Positions 27,099 to 35,841 of a stretch of 64,000 nt of DNA are shown here, piece by piece. The notes under the pieces are model-generated. The model searched no databases. It was not told the origin of the DNA and saw only the letters and a program-made list of their open reading frames with translations. Origin of the DNA: Halorubrum sp. DM2 (GTDB lineage: Archaea; Halobacteriota; Halobacteria; Halobacteriales; Haloferacaceae). Each line of letters starts with the position of its first letter. The first letter of the stretch is position 1. A program made the position numbers and the translations under genes. The DNA lies in assembly GCF_901686465.1 (NCBI RefSeq), contig NZ_LR594487.1:248001-312000 (forward strand), in the 5' to 3' direction.

Positions 27099-28851
27099 GC
27101 GAGACGCCGGCGGATCGACCGGAGACGAGGGAGAGCGGGGCGACCGCGGCCGCGTCCGTCGGCTCGACCGGGAGACGATCGACCGGATCGCGGCCGGCGA
27201 GGTGGTGACGCGGCCGGCGCGGGTCGTCTCCGAACTCGTCGACAACGCGCTCGACGCGGGCGCTTCTCGGGTCGAGATCGCCGTCGACGGCGACGGCACG
27301 GACCGGATCCGCGTCGCTGACGACGGCCGGGGGATGACGCGGGCGGACGCGGCCCGCGCCGTCGAGCGCCACGCGACGAGCAAGTTAGCGCCCGACGGCG
27401 ACCCGGTCGGGGTCGACTCGCTCGGCTTCCGCGGCGAGGCGCTCGCGGCGGTCGCCGAGGCGGCCCGGCTCGAACTCGTGACGAGTCCGGGCGACGGGAT
27501 CGGCACGCGGGTCGTCGTCGACGGGACCGCAGGGAGCGGGGAGCCGGACGGTTCGGACGTCACGGTCGAGCCGGCGGGCCGCGCCCGGGGAACCACCGTC
27601 GTCGTCGCGGACCTGTTCGCGACGCGGCCGGCCCGCCGGGAGTCGCTCGCGGGCGCGAACGCGGAGTTCGCGCGGATCTCCTCGCTCGTCGCGGACTACG
27701 CGCTGGCGAACCCCTCCATCGCGTTCGCGCTTGACCACGACGGGTCGACGACGCTGACGACGCCCGGGACCGACCGGACCGACGCCCTGCTCGGCGTGTA
27801 CGACCGCGACACCGCGAGCCGGTCGACGACCCTCTCCGCGAGCGTCGACGTGGGGCCGGACTCCGACGCCGGCGTCTCTGGCGCGCTGGCGTACCCGTCG
27901 ATCACCCGGGCCACTCGCGACCACGTCCGCGTCTCCGTGAACGGGCGGCCGGTCCGGAACGACCGGCTCGCCGCCGCGGTCCGGGAGGGGTACGGCCGCC
28001 TCCTCCCCGACGGGCGCGAGCCGGTCGCGGCGGTCGACGTGTCGATCCCGCCCGGTCGGGTCGACCCGAACGTCCACCCGGCGAAGCGGGAGGTTGGACT
28101 CCGCGACGCCGACGCGGTCGCGGACGCCGTGTCGTCGGTCGTCGCGGACGCGCTCACCGGCGCGGACCTCCGACGCTCCGCGGACGTGGCCACCGACCTC
28201 GGATCCGCCCTCGACCCGGTCGGCGACGAGGACGGCTCCCGCGCCGGGGCGTTCGCGGACGCCGAGCCGATCGGCGCGTTCCGCGACCTGTACGTCCTCG
28301 TCGAGTCCGGCGACGGCCTGCTCGTGATCGACGGACACGCCGCCCACGAGCGCGTAAACTACGAGCGGCTCGCCCGCGCGTTCGACGGCGAGCCGATGCC
28401 GACCGCCGCGCTCGACCCGCCCGCGACCGTCTCGCTGTCGACCGACGAGGCGGCGGCCGCGCGGGCGCACGCCGACGACCTCGCCGCGCTCGGCTTCGAG
28501 ACCGAGGCGTTCGGCGGCGGGACCCGACGGCTGCGGACGGTTCCCGCGCCGTTCGGTCGGACCGCGGACGCGGACGCCTTCCGCGACGCGCTCGCGGCGT
28601 TCTCGGGGTCGGACGGCGGCCGGGGCGGCCGGGGGGCGTCGAGAGACGCCCGGGACGCCCTGCTCGCGGACTTGGCGTGTCACCCCTCGCTGAAGCGGGG
28701 CGACTTCGGCGACCTCGACGACGCCGACCTCCGGGCCCTCCTCGACCGGCTCGGGGAGTGCGACCGCCCGTACGCCTGCCCGCACGGTCGCCCCACCGTC
28801 CTCTCCGTCGACGCGGAGACGTTCGCGGCGGGGTTCGGACGGGACCGGTGA
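27091..28851 (+). CDS. mutL: DNA mismatch repair protein MutL
   Basis: This 586-residue partner of MutS has a GHKL ATPase domain: [27 protein letters not shown], then DDGRGM and [14 protein letters not shown]. The C-terminal endonuclease domain carries [13 protein letters not shown], where the DQHA(x)2E(x)4E motif has Gly in place of Gln while the Asp, His and Glu residues remain. [10 protein letters not shown] (partly matching the ACR motif) and CPHGRPT also occur, so it probably nicks DNA as in organisms lacking MutH. The start overlaps the end of mutS and the two are one operon. Confidence 0.95.
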   Translation: MTERDAGGSTGDEGERGDRGRVRRLDRETIDRIAAGEVVTRPARVVSELVDNALDAGASRVEIAVDGDGTDRIRVADDGRGMTRADAARAVERHATSKLAPDGDPVGVDSLGFRGEALAAVAEAARLELVTSPGDGIGTRVVVDGTAGSGEPDGSDVTVEPAGRARGTTVVVADLFATRPARRESLAGANAEFARISSLVADYALANPSIAFALDHDGSTTLTTPGTDRTDALLGVYDRDTASRSTTLSASVDVGPDSDAGVSGALAYPSITRATRDHVRVSVNGRPVRNDRLAAAVREGYGRLLPDGREPVAAVDVSIPPGRVDPNVHPAKREVGLRDADAVADAVSSVVADALTGADLRRSADVATDLGSALDPVGDEDGSRAGAFADAEPIGAFRDLYVLVESGDGLLVIDGHAAHERVNYERLARAFDGEPMPTAALDPPATVSLSTDEAAAARAHADDLAALGFETEAFGGGTRRLRTVPAPFGRTADADAFRDALAAFSGSDGGRGGRGASRDARDALLADLACHPSLKRGDFGDLDDADLRALLDRLGECDRPYACPHGRPTVLSVDAETFAAGFGRDR

Positions 28852-28901
28852 CGGGGGTCCCGACCGGTATCTATTAACACGATGAGGCCGGGGGTACTCC
28901 C

Positions 28902-29420
28902 ATGGGAGAGCGGACCGAAGTGACGCGGGGGTCGCTGCCGCAGGAGCGGTCAGCGGGCCGCTTCTCGGGTCCTGACGGGTTCCGGGACCTCGTCGAGCGG
29001 CTGCTCGCGTGGCTTCGGGACCGGCGCGGGTCGAGTCTGGAGCGCGTCTCCACGGCGACGACGATGCGGAACGTCGTCGACGCGGACGCGCTCGCGGAGG
29101 AGACGCCGGCGAAGTGGAGCGTCCTCCACGACGTGGTCACCTACGGGACGGACTCGCTCACGGACGTGCTCGTCTTCCGACACGGTCCCACCAGACAGGA
29201 CCTGGTGGTAATGCCGGAGCGCAACACCGAGCCGGAAGGGGAGATCAGCTTCTATCACGCCGACCGGACGCAGGGCGCTCGCCACCTGCTGTCCATCGGC
29301 GCGGACTCGCTCACCGCGGCGCTCAGCTACGTCTTGGACCGTATCGAACAGTTCGAGCGGCTGTTCACGGGGCGGGGATCGAAGCTTCCGAGCGGCTACA
29401 CCGGCCCGTCCGACCGATAG
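28902..29420 (+). CDS. Conserved haloarchaeal hypothetical protein
   Basis: This 172-residue acidic, soluble protein is not recognised. It is predicted to be mixed alpha/beta: RDLVERLLAWLRDRRG and a C-terminal SLTAALSYVLDRIEQFERLF look helical, and TDVLVFRHGPTRQDLVVMPER looks beta. No metal or nucleotide motif is seen. A TATA-like ctattaac lies about 25-30 nt before ATG 28902, so it has its own promoter after mutL. It is followed by the gap that carries dispersed-repeat copy B. Confidence 0.65.
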   Translation: MGERTEVTRGSLPQERSAGRFSGPDGFRDLVERLLAWLRDRRGSSLERVSTATTMRNVVDADALAEETPAKWSVLHDVVTYGTDSLTDVLVFRHGPTRQDLVVMPERNTEPEGEISFYHADRTQGARHLLSIGADSLTAALSYVLDRIEQFERLFTGRGSKLPSGYTGPSDR

Positions 29421-29455
29421 CGAGAGCGGTTCGAGTCGACTGATTCGAGTCGAGC

Positions 29456-29925
29456 GGCTCTGTTGAAATATTATTGTTTAGGCATTTCTGCCTGAAACGC
29501 CCGATCTGTAAATCGTGCTTATAAGACGGGTGGTTCATGAGCCCTGTCGGTGATGAGAACAGGGCCGTTGCTAGCGCGGTGAACACCTCCGAAGCCCCAG
29601 CCGCGAGGACGCTCCGCGGCTCGTTGCGCTCCTCGTCGCTCACTACGTTCGCTCCTGCGGTGCTTACGTCGCCGAGGAGCGTCCTCGCGGCTGCCCCTTC
29701 GAGTCCCACCCGACCGCACCGCACAGCACCTCACACCTCCCCAGCCTCGTCAGTCGCCGTCGCTTCGCTCCGGCGACTGACTCCCTCGCGCGGTGCTCCT
29801 CACGGTCGCCTTCGGCGACCGCTCGGAGGCACGCGCCACCGCACCGCAGATCGGCCGTTTCTCTCCCTGTGTTGAGCGATCGAGGCTACAAAACTATCAA
29901 CTATTGAGGAATTAACAAGCCCAGT
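29456..29925. other. Gene-free AT-rich flanks around repeat copy B, possible degenerate insertion sequence
   Basis: No gene is supported between 29421 and 29934. The segment starting ggctctgttgaaat (29456) resembles inverted-repeat ends of haloarchaeal insertion sequences. The far side has gaggaattaacaagccc (about 29909-29925), a weak inverted match to it. Both flanks are AT-rich, unlike the GC-rich repeat copy B between them. A 5-bp hairpin (aggca/tgcct) sits at about 29480-29493. No transposase remains. The reading as an IS remnant is speculative. Confidence 0.3.
29589..29842 (-). repeat. Structured dispersed repeat, copy B (reverse)
   Basis: This is the same element as copy A in inverse orientation. 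H1 is an 8-bp stem with a 3-nt loop at 29803-29821. H2 has 11-bp arms 29749-29759 and 29771-29781. H3 is an 18-bp perfect stem, 29598-29615 with 29676-29693. Both invariant boxes are present. In the H3 stem the base after CAGCCG is C (paired with G), where copy A has G:C and copy D has T:A. The H1 stem has T:A where copies A and D have C:G. It lies between the convergent 28902-29420 gene and mscS. Confidence 0.85.
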
Positions 29926-29934
29926 CAAACGGTT

Positions 29935-31170
29935 TCAGGCGGGTCGGTTGTCCGAGCGACCGTCGCCGTCCTCGTCGGTCCGCTCGACGCGCTCGACGGT
30001 ATCCGCCGCCTCCGCCGTGTCGGGCGGGTACGAGACCGTCCGCTGCGGGTACGGGATCGAAATTCCCGCGTCGACGAAGCGGTCTTGGATCCGCTCGACC
30101 GCGATCGCCTTCGACCGCCACCGCGCCTGCGGCGTCGGGGGATCGATCCAGAACCTGAGATCGAGCAGGATCGCCGAGTCGCCGAACCCGGAGGGGATCG
30201 CGTACGGCTGGGGGTTGTTCGCGATGTGGTCGATCCCGTTGAGGACCTCCTCGGCGATCGCCGCCGCCTCGTCGGGATCGTCGTCGTACCCGATCCCGAC
30301 CTCCATGTGGATCCGGAGGCGGCCCTCGCGGCTCCGGTTCGTGATCGCCTGATTGGCGACGAGGTCGTTGGGCACCACGACGTACTCCCCGTCGAAGTTG
30401 CGCATGTGGGTGTTCATGATCGTGATGTCGGTGACGAACCCCTCCTCGCTGCCGATCTCCACCCAGTCGCCGATCTCGAACGGCCGGGCGAACATCAGCA
30501 CGAAGCCGGCGATGAGAGACCCCAGGGTCTGCCGGGCCGCCATCCCGAGGACGATCCCGAGGAAGCCGGCCCCGACGAGGAGGCCGCCGAGGTTCACGCC
30601 CCAGATGCCGAGGACGGTGATCAGCGCGAGCACGAGCAGCCCGACCTGCGCGAGCCGGGTGAGGAGCTGCTCCTGATGGGCGGTGATCCGGTCGCTGCCG
30701 GCCGACAGGTCGGCGACGTACGCCTCCAGCGCGTCGCTGGCGACGTAGACCCCGCCGAGCAACACCGCCGAGACGAGGACCTGCGCCCCGATCCGGACGC
30801 CGTCCTCCGCGACGGGCCGCACCGCGACCACGAGGTCGAACCGTCCCCACAGCGTCAGGACGGCGACGCCCGCGAGCGCGAACAGCGCGAGCTGTAGGAA
30901 GCCGACCGCCAACCGGAGAAGGAACGACGTCGGGACGCCCTCGCGGAGCGTCTCGACCGCACCCTCGGTCGACTTTCCCGCCCGGTTATCGAGGAACTGC
31001 TCGACCCACCCCGAGACGGTCCGCTCTCCGGCGCGGACGGCTCTGGGAAGCAGCAGCCAGCCGATCGCGAGCGTCACGAGGGCGATACCGGCGGTGACCG
31101 CTATCCGTCCCTCCGTGGTCGCGACGTCGCTCAACACCGCGCCGAATCGCGTGCCCAGTCCGCCTATCAC
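29935..31170 (-). CDS. Small-conductance mechanosensitive channel, MscS family
   Basis: This 411-residue membrane protein opens under membrane tension to release solutes during osmotic downshock. Several N-terminal hydrophobic helices precede the MscS core. The pore-lining TM3 region reads VNLGGLLVGAGFLGIVLGMAARQTLGSLIAGFVLMF, Gly/Ala-rich as in the family. The beta domain follows with RPFEIGDWVEIG and ITIMNTHMRNFDGEYVVVPN. A C-terminal acidic tail ends the protein. The start is GTG 31168-31170. Release of solutes is directly relevant to a halophile. Confidence 0.92.
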   Translation of the reverse strand: MIGGLGTRFGAVLSDVATTEGRIAVTAGIALVTLAIGWLLLPRAVRAGERTVSGWVEQFLDNRAGKSTEGAVETLREGVPTSFLLRLAVGFLQLALFALAGVAVLTLWGRFDLVVAVRPVAEDGVRIGAQVLVSAVLLGGVYVASDALEAYVADLSAGSDRITAHQEQLLTRLAQVGLLVLALITVLGIWGVNLGGLLVGAGFLGIVLGMAARQTLGSLIAGFVLMFARPFEIGDWVEIGSEEGFVTDITIMNTHMRNFDGEYVVVPNDLVANQAITNRSREGRLRIHMEVGIGYDDDPDEAAAIAEEVLNGIDHIANNPQPYAIPSGFGDSAILLDLRFWIDPPTPQARWRSKAIAVERIQDRFVDAGISIPYPQRTVSYPPDTAEAADTVERVERTDEDGDGRSDNRPA

Positions 31171-31276
31171 GATCGTGGGTTCGTCGCCGGTCGGATAACG
31201 CGTTCGACGCGAGTCTCAGCGGAGAGAATCGGACCGGGCGCTTCGACGCGGCGCGCCGCCGCGGCCACTCCCCCGG

Positions 31277-32662
31277 TCACCGGCCGCGCCGAAGCTCCTC
31301 GATCAGCTGTTCGATGAGCGTCGACTGGCGGTCGAGCCGGTCGGACTGCGCCTCGACGGTGCGCCGCAGCGCGGCGACCTCGCTCGCGAGGTCCGCGTCC
31401 TCGACTCCGGCGCTCTCGAACGGCGACCCGTCGAACGCGTCGTCGTCAGGGACCGCGGCGTCGCCGTCGTCGACGGGTGCGGCCTCGGAGGCAGGGTCGG
31501 CCGGGGGTTCGTCGACCGCCGGGTCCGCCGCGGCCGGGGAGTCGTCGACCGCCGACACGGGGTCGTCCGCCGGCTCCCGTTCGAGTTCCTCGGCGACGGA
31601 CGCGGCCGTCGTCGCCTCCGCGTCGCCGGGGGCGGGTTCGGCTGCGTCACCGGTGGTCGCGTCGTCGACGGTCGCGTCCGCGGCGAGTGGATCCGAATCG
31701 AGTGGATCCGCGTTGAGCGGGTCCCCGTCCAGCGGGTCGTCGTCCGCTCCCGACGGCCCCGTGGACGCCGGATCCGCGGAGGACGGCTCCGCAGTGTCGG
31801 TCCCCGCCGCGACCCCGGTCTCCCCCGCGGCGTCCGCCTCCGCGTCGGCGACCGGGTCCGACCGAGAAGCGGGGTCGGCGGCACCGGACGCCTCTCGGGG
31901 TTCCGTTTCGGGTCCGTCGCCCTCCGCCTCCGCGTCGGCGACGGGGGACGCCGAGAGCGGGTCCGGTCCCTCGCCGAAGTCGGTCGTGTCGCTGGGGTCG
32001 GCGTCCGTCGCCGACTCCTCTCCCTCGGCGGCGGCGACGCGGAACTCTTCGAGGCTGTCGACGCCGTGGAACGAACACACCGCGTCGGCGAGCGTCTCCC
32101 GGACCGCCCGGGCGGACTCGTTCGGTGCCTTGAACCGCTCCGAGCGGCCGCCGTGGGTGAGAACGACCGCGGTGGCGACGGTCCCCTCCTCGAAGTCGAG
32201 GCCCGTGAGGTCCGCGTAGTGGAACTCCTCGAACTCGGGGTCCCAGACCGCCGACCCGACGTGTTTGACCAGCCGCTCGCTGGTGACAATCAGCGTGAGC
32301 TCCGAAAAGCGGAAGGTGCGCACGACGGTCTCGCCCGGCCCCGTGACGCCGCTCCCCGAGAGGACGCCGGCGAGGATCGGGTGGAGGACGTCGTCGACGC
32401 GCTTCGCGGGGACCGAGAGGGTCTCGTCGCCGTCGAGACCGTACCCGAGGGTGATCTTCGCCTTGCGGCGGCCCGTCGAGACCTCGATGCGCTCGACGTC
32501 GTGACCGTACTCGTCGACGGACTCGTCGGACAGGAGCCCGTCACCGCGGTAGACGAGGGTCCGGGTGGGCGTGACCGCGAGTCGATCGCCGCCGCCCAGC
32601 GGCACCTCGGCGACGACGTCCTCGTCGCCGACGGTCCCCGCGAGCAGTTCGGGAAGGCTCAT
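31277..32662 (-). CDS. DUF7115 haloarchaeal protein with long acidic tail
   Basis: This 461-residue protein has two parts. Residues 1 to about 205 form a conserved domain that looks like repeated PH-like or beta-barrel modules (GGGDRLAVTPTRTLVYRGDGLL, and ELTLIVTSERLVKHVG). From memory this matches DUF7115. Residues 206 to about 430 are Asp/Ala/Pro/Ser-rich and disordered, with degenerate DPLxxDPL repeats (DNA near 31680-31740). The last 30 residues form a short coiled coil. The start is ATG 32660-32662. Function unknown. Confidence 0.7.
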   Translation of the reverse strand: MSLPELLAGTVGDEDVVAEVPLGGGDRLAVTPTRTLVYRGDGLLSDESVDEYGHDVERIEVSTGRRKAKITLGYGLDGDETLSVPAKRVDDVLHPILAGVLSGSGVTGPGETVVRTFRFSELTLIVTSERLVKHVGSAVWDPEFEEFHYADLTGLDFEEGTVATAVVLTHGGRSERFKAPNESARAVRETLADAVCSFHGVDSLEEFRVAAAEGEESATDADPSDTTDFGEGPDPLSASPVADAEAEGDGPETEPREASGAADPASRSDPVADAEADAAGETGVAAGTDTAEPSSADPASTGPSGADDDPLDGDPLNADPLDSDPLAADATVDDATTGDAAEPAPGDAEATTAASVAEELEREPADDPVSAVDDSPAAADPAVDEPPADPASEAAPVDDGDAAVPDDDAFDGSPFESAGVEDADLASEVAALRRTVEAQSDRLDRQSTLIEQLIEELRRGR

Positions 32663-32866
32663 ACGCCCGGAATACGCCGCGCCCGGCATAAATCCGCTGG
32701 GTCGGCGGCGAACGCGACCGGACGTGGCCGCGACCCCACTCGCGACCGCGGGTCGGATCCGCCTCGTCGACCCCCCGACGCGACCGCCCGCGGCGATCTG
32801 CGATCGGTTCACATCCTTCCGACGGATGGGAAGGTTAAAGGGTCTCATCGCGGTACGAAAGAGTGA

Positions 32867-33020
32867 GGCCGGGTGGCTTAGCTGGACATAGCGCCGCACT
32901 CATAGGGTTCAGAGATTCGGTGCGGTGACGCCTTGGAAGCGTCCGCGTCCTTCCCGTGGCTCCGCCGAGCCTCGGACCTGGGACATGCGGAGATCGTGGG
33001 TTCGGAGCCCACCCCGGCCA
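32867..33020 (+). tRNA. Elongator tRNA-Met (CAT) with an 80-nt intron
   Basis: Exons are 32867-32904 and 32985-33020, giving a 74-nt mature tRNA. The acceptor stem pairs GGCCGGG with CCCGGCC, and the discriminator is A33020. The D arm contains GCTTAGCTGGACATAGC. The anticodon stem CCGCA/TGCGG carries loop CT-CAT-AA with the anticodon at 32901-32903. The T arm is GTGGG-TTCGGAG-CCCAC. The intron at 32905-32984 interrupts between positions 37 and 38, the canonical archaeal site cut by the splicing endonuclease. Haloarchaeal elongator tRNA-Met is known to carry an intron of about this size. CCA is not encoded. No C/D-box motif was found in the intron. Confidence 0.93.
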
Positions 33021-33099
33021 TATCTCGTTTCGTCACCCCGGTAGCCAGAACTCCCCTGAGCGGTGCGACCGGCCGCCGGACGACTCTGTCGGCGTCGGT

Positions 33100-33372
33100 T
33101 CAGACACCGGATATCTCCGAGAGAACGGTTCCGAGGAGAGTCAGACAGGCGGCACCGATCAACAGCAAGAGCGCGCCTCCGGAAGCCGTGAACTCCTCGG
33201 GGTCGGTTCGCAGCGATTCGTAGCCGGCGGTGGCGACCAACCCGACTCCGCCGACTGCCATGAGTAGCACCCCGATTCCGTGGTCGCCGGCAGCGAGCGA
33301 TCGGGCCGCCGGTACTCCGATCGACAGCCCGATTACCGCGAACGCGCCGTTGAAGACATACAGTCGCTCCAT
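33100..33372 (-). CDS. Small hypothetical membrane protein
   Basis: This 90-residue protein has three hydrophobic segments (LYVFNGAFAVIGLSIGV, GIGVLLMAVGGVGLVATAG, GALLLLIGAACLTLLGTVL) and no charged catalytic cluster. It is conserved in type with other small haloarchaeal membrane proteins, but I assign no family. It starts at ATG 33370-33372. The 235 bp beyond its start, up to 33607, hold no gene that I can support; a short degenerate repeat (ctcggtccgtccg) occurs near 33560-33595. Confidence 0.6.
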   Translation of the reverse strand: MERLYVFNGAFAVIGLSIGVPAARSLAAGDHGIGVLLMAVGGVGLVATAGYESLRTDPEEFTASGGALLLLIGAACLTLLGTVLSEISGV

Positions 33373-33607
33373 AGCCGCGCGTCAGCACTCCCGGGTCACC
33401 GCGAGCGATCCGCGCTCGCACCGTTCCGATTCCGTGTCGGTCCGACGGCTCGGTCGGTTGCTCTCTGCGGCCGGTCGGTGAACTCCCCGTCGCGGCCGGT
33501 CGGTCATACGAAGCCGATCGACCACTACCAGTTAAACGTCATGTCCGGTCCGTCGTCCGGCCTCTCGGTCCGTCCGACCTCTCGGTCCGTCCGGCGATCT
33601 TACGACC

Positions 33608-34102
33608 TCACACCGAAACCGCTTCGCCGGCGACGAGTGCGACCGCGGCGGCGACGCCGCCCAGCCCGAGAAGCGCGTAGTTGGCGACCGGGTTCGCGGC
33701 CGCGAACAGGTCGAGGGTGTACTCGTCGTCCCGGACGGGCGCGTACGGCCGGACCCCCATCGGCGTGAGCGCGTCGGCGAGGAGGTGCGAGACGATCGTC
33801 CCCGCGCCGAACAGGAACCCGACGCCGCCGAACAGAAGGGCGGTCGCGGCGTCGTTCCGGACACCGAGCGCCAGTCCGACGGTCCCGAACGCGGCTCCGA
33901 CGAGCAGCGCGAACCAGACGGTGTGCGTGATCCCCCGGTGTTTCACGAACGGGACGCGCACGTCGAGGTCGGGTACCATCGCCGTCGACGCCACGCCGAG
34001 GGCACCGAGCAGTCCGGCCTCAAGCGAGACGAGCGCGGTGACGAGGAACCCGAACGGAGCGTAGACGGCGAGCGACGCCCCGATGTGGCCGTTGCGGTAC
34101 AC
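33608..34102 (-). CDS. YdjM-type metal-dependent membrane hydrolase
   Basis: This 164-residue protein fits the LexA-binding/YdjM family of predicted inner-membrane metal-dependent hydrolases. The conserved metal-ligand pattern is visible: HIGASLAVYAPFG at the N-terminus, VPDLDVRVPFVKHRGITHTVWF (Asp-Leu-Asp, His-Arg-Gly-x-Thr-His) and SHLLADALTPMG. Four or so hydrophobic helices surround these. The likely start is GTG 34100-34102, just before YRNGHIGAS. The physiological substrate is unknown. It is divergent from the CBS-domain gene. Confidence 0.82.
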   Translation of the reverse strand: MYRNGHIGASLAVYAPFGFLVTALVSLEAGLLGALGVASTAMVPDLDVRVPFVKHRGITHTVWFALLVGAAFGTVGLALGVRNDAATALLFGGVGFLFGAGTIVSHLLADALTPMGVRPYAPVRDDEYTLDLFAAANPVANYALLGLGGVAAAVALVAGEAVSV

Positions 34103-34201
34103 GCGATCGACTGCGTTCCCGGCCGGTAAGTCCGTTACGTCGGACCCCCCGTCGCGCCCCCGGGGCGAAACGCCTACGGCCTCCCGCCGTGACCGTCCGG
34201 T

Positions 34202-34702
34202 ATGTCCCTGACTGCCCGCGATCTCATGGAACCGGACGTGAAGACGGTGTCCCCGGACGACGACGTCGCCGAGGTGTTCAAGCGGTTCGCCCGCTACGAG
34301 TTCAGCGGGTTCCCGGTCGTCGACGACGACGAGCGAGTGGTCGGGGTGATCACCGAGTCCGACCTCGTCGACCTGTTCGAGCCCGAAGACGAGACGCTGT
34401 GGATCCCGATCGGACTCCCGCCGTTCGTGGACACCCTCTCGTATCAGGTGAAGCGGCCGTGGGCCGACCTCGATCTCGGGGTCGACCTGATCCGCAACGC
34501 GGACCGCCCGATCTCCGAGGTGATGAGCGCCGACGTGGCGACGGTGACGCCCGACGCGAGCGTCGACGCCGTGCTGGATCTCCTCGTCGGCGACGACCCC
34601 GACATCAACCGCGTGCCCGTGGTCGATTCGGACGGGCGGCTCGTCGGGATCATCGCCCGGCAGGACGTGATCCGCGCGTTCCGCGACAAGCGACTGGACT
34701 GA
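34202..34702 (+). CDS. CBS-domain pair protein
   Basis: This 166-residue protein consists of two CBS modules: about 1-65 (ARDLMEPDVKTVSPDDDVAEVFKRF, FPVVDDDERVVGVITESDLV) and about 100-166 (ISEVMSADVATVTPDASVDAV, VPVVDSDGRLVGIIARQDVI). Such tandem pairs bind adenine nucleotides and act as energy or ligand sensors, usually on a partner protein. No effector domain is fused and no operon partner is evident. The 35-residue inter-CBS segment carries PIGLPPFVDTLSYQVKRPWADLDLGVD. The start is ATG 34202. Confidence 0.9.
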   Translation: MSLTARDLMEPDVKTVSPDDDVAEVFKRFARYEFSGFPVVDDDERVVGVITESDLVDLFEPEDETLWIPIGLPPFVDTLSYQVKRPWADLDLGVDLIRNADRPISEVMSADVATVTPDASVDAVLDLLVGDDPDINRVPVVDSDGRLVGIIARQDVIRAFRDKRLD

Positions 34703-34775
34703 GGGGACGAGAATTTCCCGGCTACCACGGTAGGTGGGCTGTACGTGATTTCGGCCGACGTGGTGGCAAACCACT

Positions 34776-35033
34776 CCGAAGCCCCAGCCGGGAGAACTCG
34801 CGCGACTCGCTGCGCTCCTCACTCGGTCGCTCACGCTCCCTCGTTGCGGTGCTTGCGTCGTCGTGCTTCGTCCTCCCGGCTGCCCCTTCGAGTCCCGCCC
34901 CGCACAGCACCGCACCGCACCTCATGCCTCCCCAGCCTCGTCGGTCGCCTCCGCGTTGCTCCGGCGACCGACTCCCTCGCGCGGTGCCGTTCGCGGTCGC
35001 CGGGGGCGACCGCTCACGGGCACGCGCCACCGC
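34776..35033 (-). repeat. Structured dispersed repeat, copy C (reverse)
   Basis: Third copy. H1 is a 9-bp stem with loop ggg at 34993-35013. H2 has 10-bp arms 34940-34949 and 34963-34972. H3 has 10 perfect pairs (34785-34794 with 34873-34882), with one mismatch beyond. Both invariant boxes are intact. In H2 this copy has G:C where copies A and B have A:T. It occupies the 390-bp gap between the CBS gene and the insertion sequence at 35093, where I see no gene. The IS lies only 60 bp away but did not disrupt the repeat. Confidence 0.85.
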
Positions 35034-35092
35034 CCAGAGTGTGGGTTTCGCCCCGATCAGCGGCTGGGACGCGACTCAGCGGTGGGCCGTCG

Positions 35093-35789
35093 GGTAGTGT
35101 TCAGATAAGCTGATTCCATGCGAAAGCGAACGATCTGATCCACTCGTTTGCTGTTTCTGCTTCGGCGTTGCTAAAACAGTTTGAGAAACTAGTAGTTCTG
35201 CGTTTTACCTCACGAAAGACATGTTCGACACTGTTCCGCTTTCCGTGTCGTTCGTATCTAAAATCGAGGTCGTGTTTGCGACAGGCTCGCTGAAGTGGAG
35301 CCGCGCCATCAACGAGAAAGATCGCGTCATCTACATCGTGTTTTTTGCGGAGTTCCGCGAAAAACCGATCTGCGAGAGCATTGTTTCTCGTCGATTCAAC
35401 CTTTGTATGTAACAGATCGTTTGATTCGGGATCGACAGCAGCGTACAGCCAATATTGTTCATCGTCAAGCTGAATCACAGTCTCATCAACCGCGACGTGA
35501 TTCGGCCTCCGACCAGTTTCTGGCTGTAGATCGGCTTTGTGAACCCAGTTATGAACGGTCGATCGAACTCGATCAACACCGAATACCTCAAGAAAAGAAA
35601 CAGTATTCGAAAGCGATAATCCAGCCAAGTGAAGCTGAATACTGAGCTTCATCAACAGCTGCGGTGTTGCTTCTCGCTCCACAAACTCTAAGTTGATCTC
35701 GTCTAAACAGCCGCTGAGGCGGTCGTTTTCGGGCATAAGTCACTTTGAAAACGCACCGCCTCACCTTTCAATCCTTATCTGAACACCGC
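35093..35789 (-). mobile_element. IS6-type insertion sequence (about 697 bp), apparently intact
   Basis: The perfect 13-bp inverted repeats are gtgttcagataag at 35097-35109 and its complement at 35774-35786. A 9-bp sequence gggccgtcg flanks the element at 35084-35092 and 35790-35798 and is the likely target duplication, which sets the ends at 35093 and 35789. The single transposase gene fills the interior. Size, ends and transposase fit the short haloarchaeal IS6 group. GC content is lower than the surroundings. It inserted between copy C and the amidohydrolase gene. Confidence 0.88.
35101..35736 (-). CDS. IS6-family DDE transposase
   Basis: This 211-residue transposase is full length for the short haloarchaeal IS6 group. 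The catalytic triad is visible: Asp in HVAVDETVIQL, Asp in AIFLVDGAAPLQ and Glu in NSVEHVFREVKRRT. An N-terminal helix-turn-helix-like region (LSLSNTVSFLEVFGVDRVRSTVHNW) should bind the inverted repeats. No frameshift or internal stop is seen, so the element may be active. It begins at ATG 35734-35736, 38 bp inside the inverted repeat at 35774. Confidence 0.93.
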   Translation of the reverse strand: MPENDRLSGCLDEINLEFVEREATPQLLMKLSIQLHLAGLSLSNTVSFLEVFGVDRVRSTVHNWVHKADLQPETGRRPNHVAVDETVIQLDDEQYWLYAAVDPESNDLLHTKVESTRNNALADRFFAELRKKHDVDDAIFLVDGAAPLQRACRKHDLDFRYERHGKRNSVEHVFREVKRRTTSFSNCFSNAEAETANEWIRSFAFAWNQLI

Positions 35790-35841
35790 GGGCCGTCGAA
35801 CGGACAGCCTCTTATGGACCGACCGACAGGAACGGACGGAC

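Noticed and set aside
29519..29875. Small frames inside dispersed-repeat copies (for example those reading RDSKGQPGG or GWGFGG)
   Set aside because: They recur because the repeat recurs, in both orientations and with different downstream frames. Nothing shows protein-level selection.
32905..32984. tRNA intron considered as a C/D-box guide RNA
   Set aside because: No RTGATGA-like C box or CTGA D box could be found.
33480..33600. Short ctcggtccgtccg repeats as a functional element
   Set aside because: Only two or three degenerate units in a gene-free gap with no symmetry or promoter-like context.
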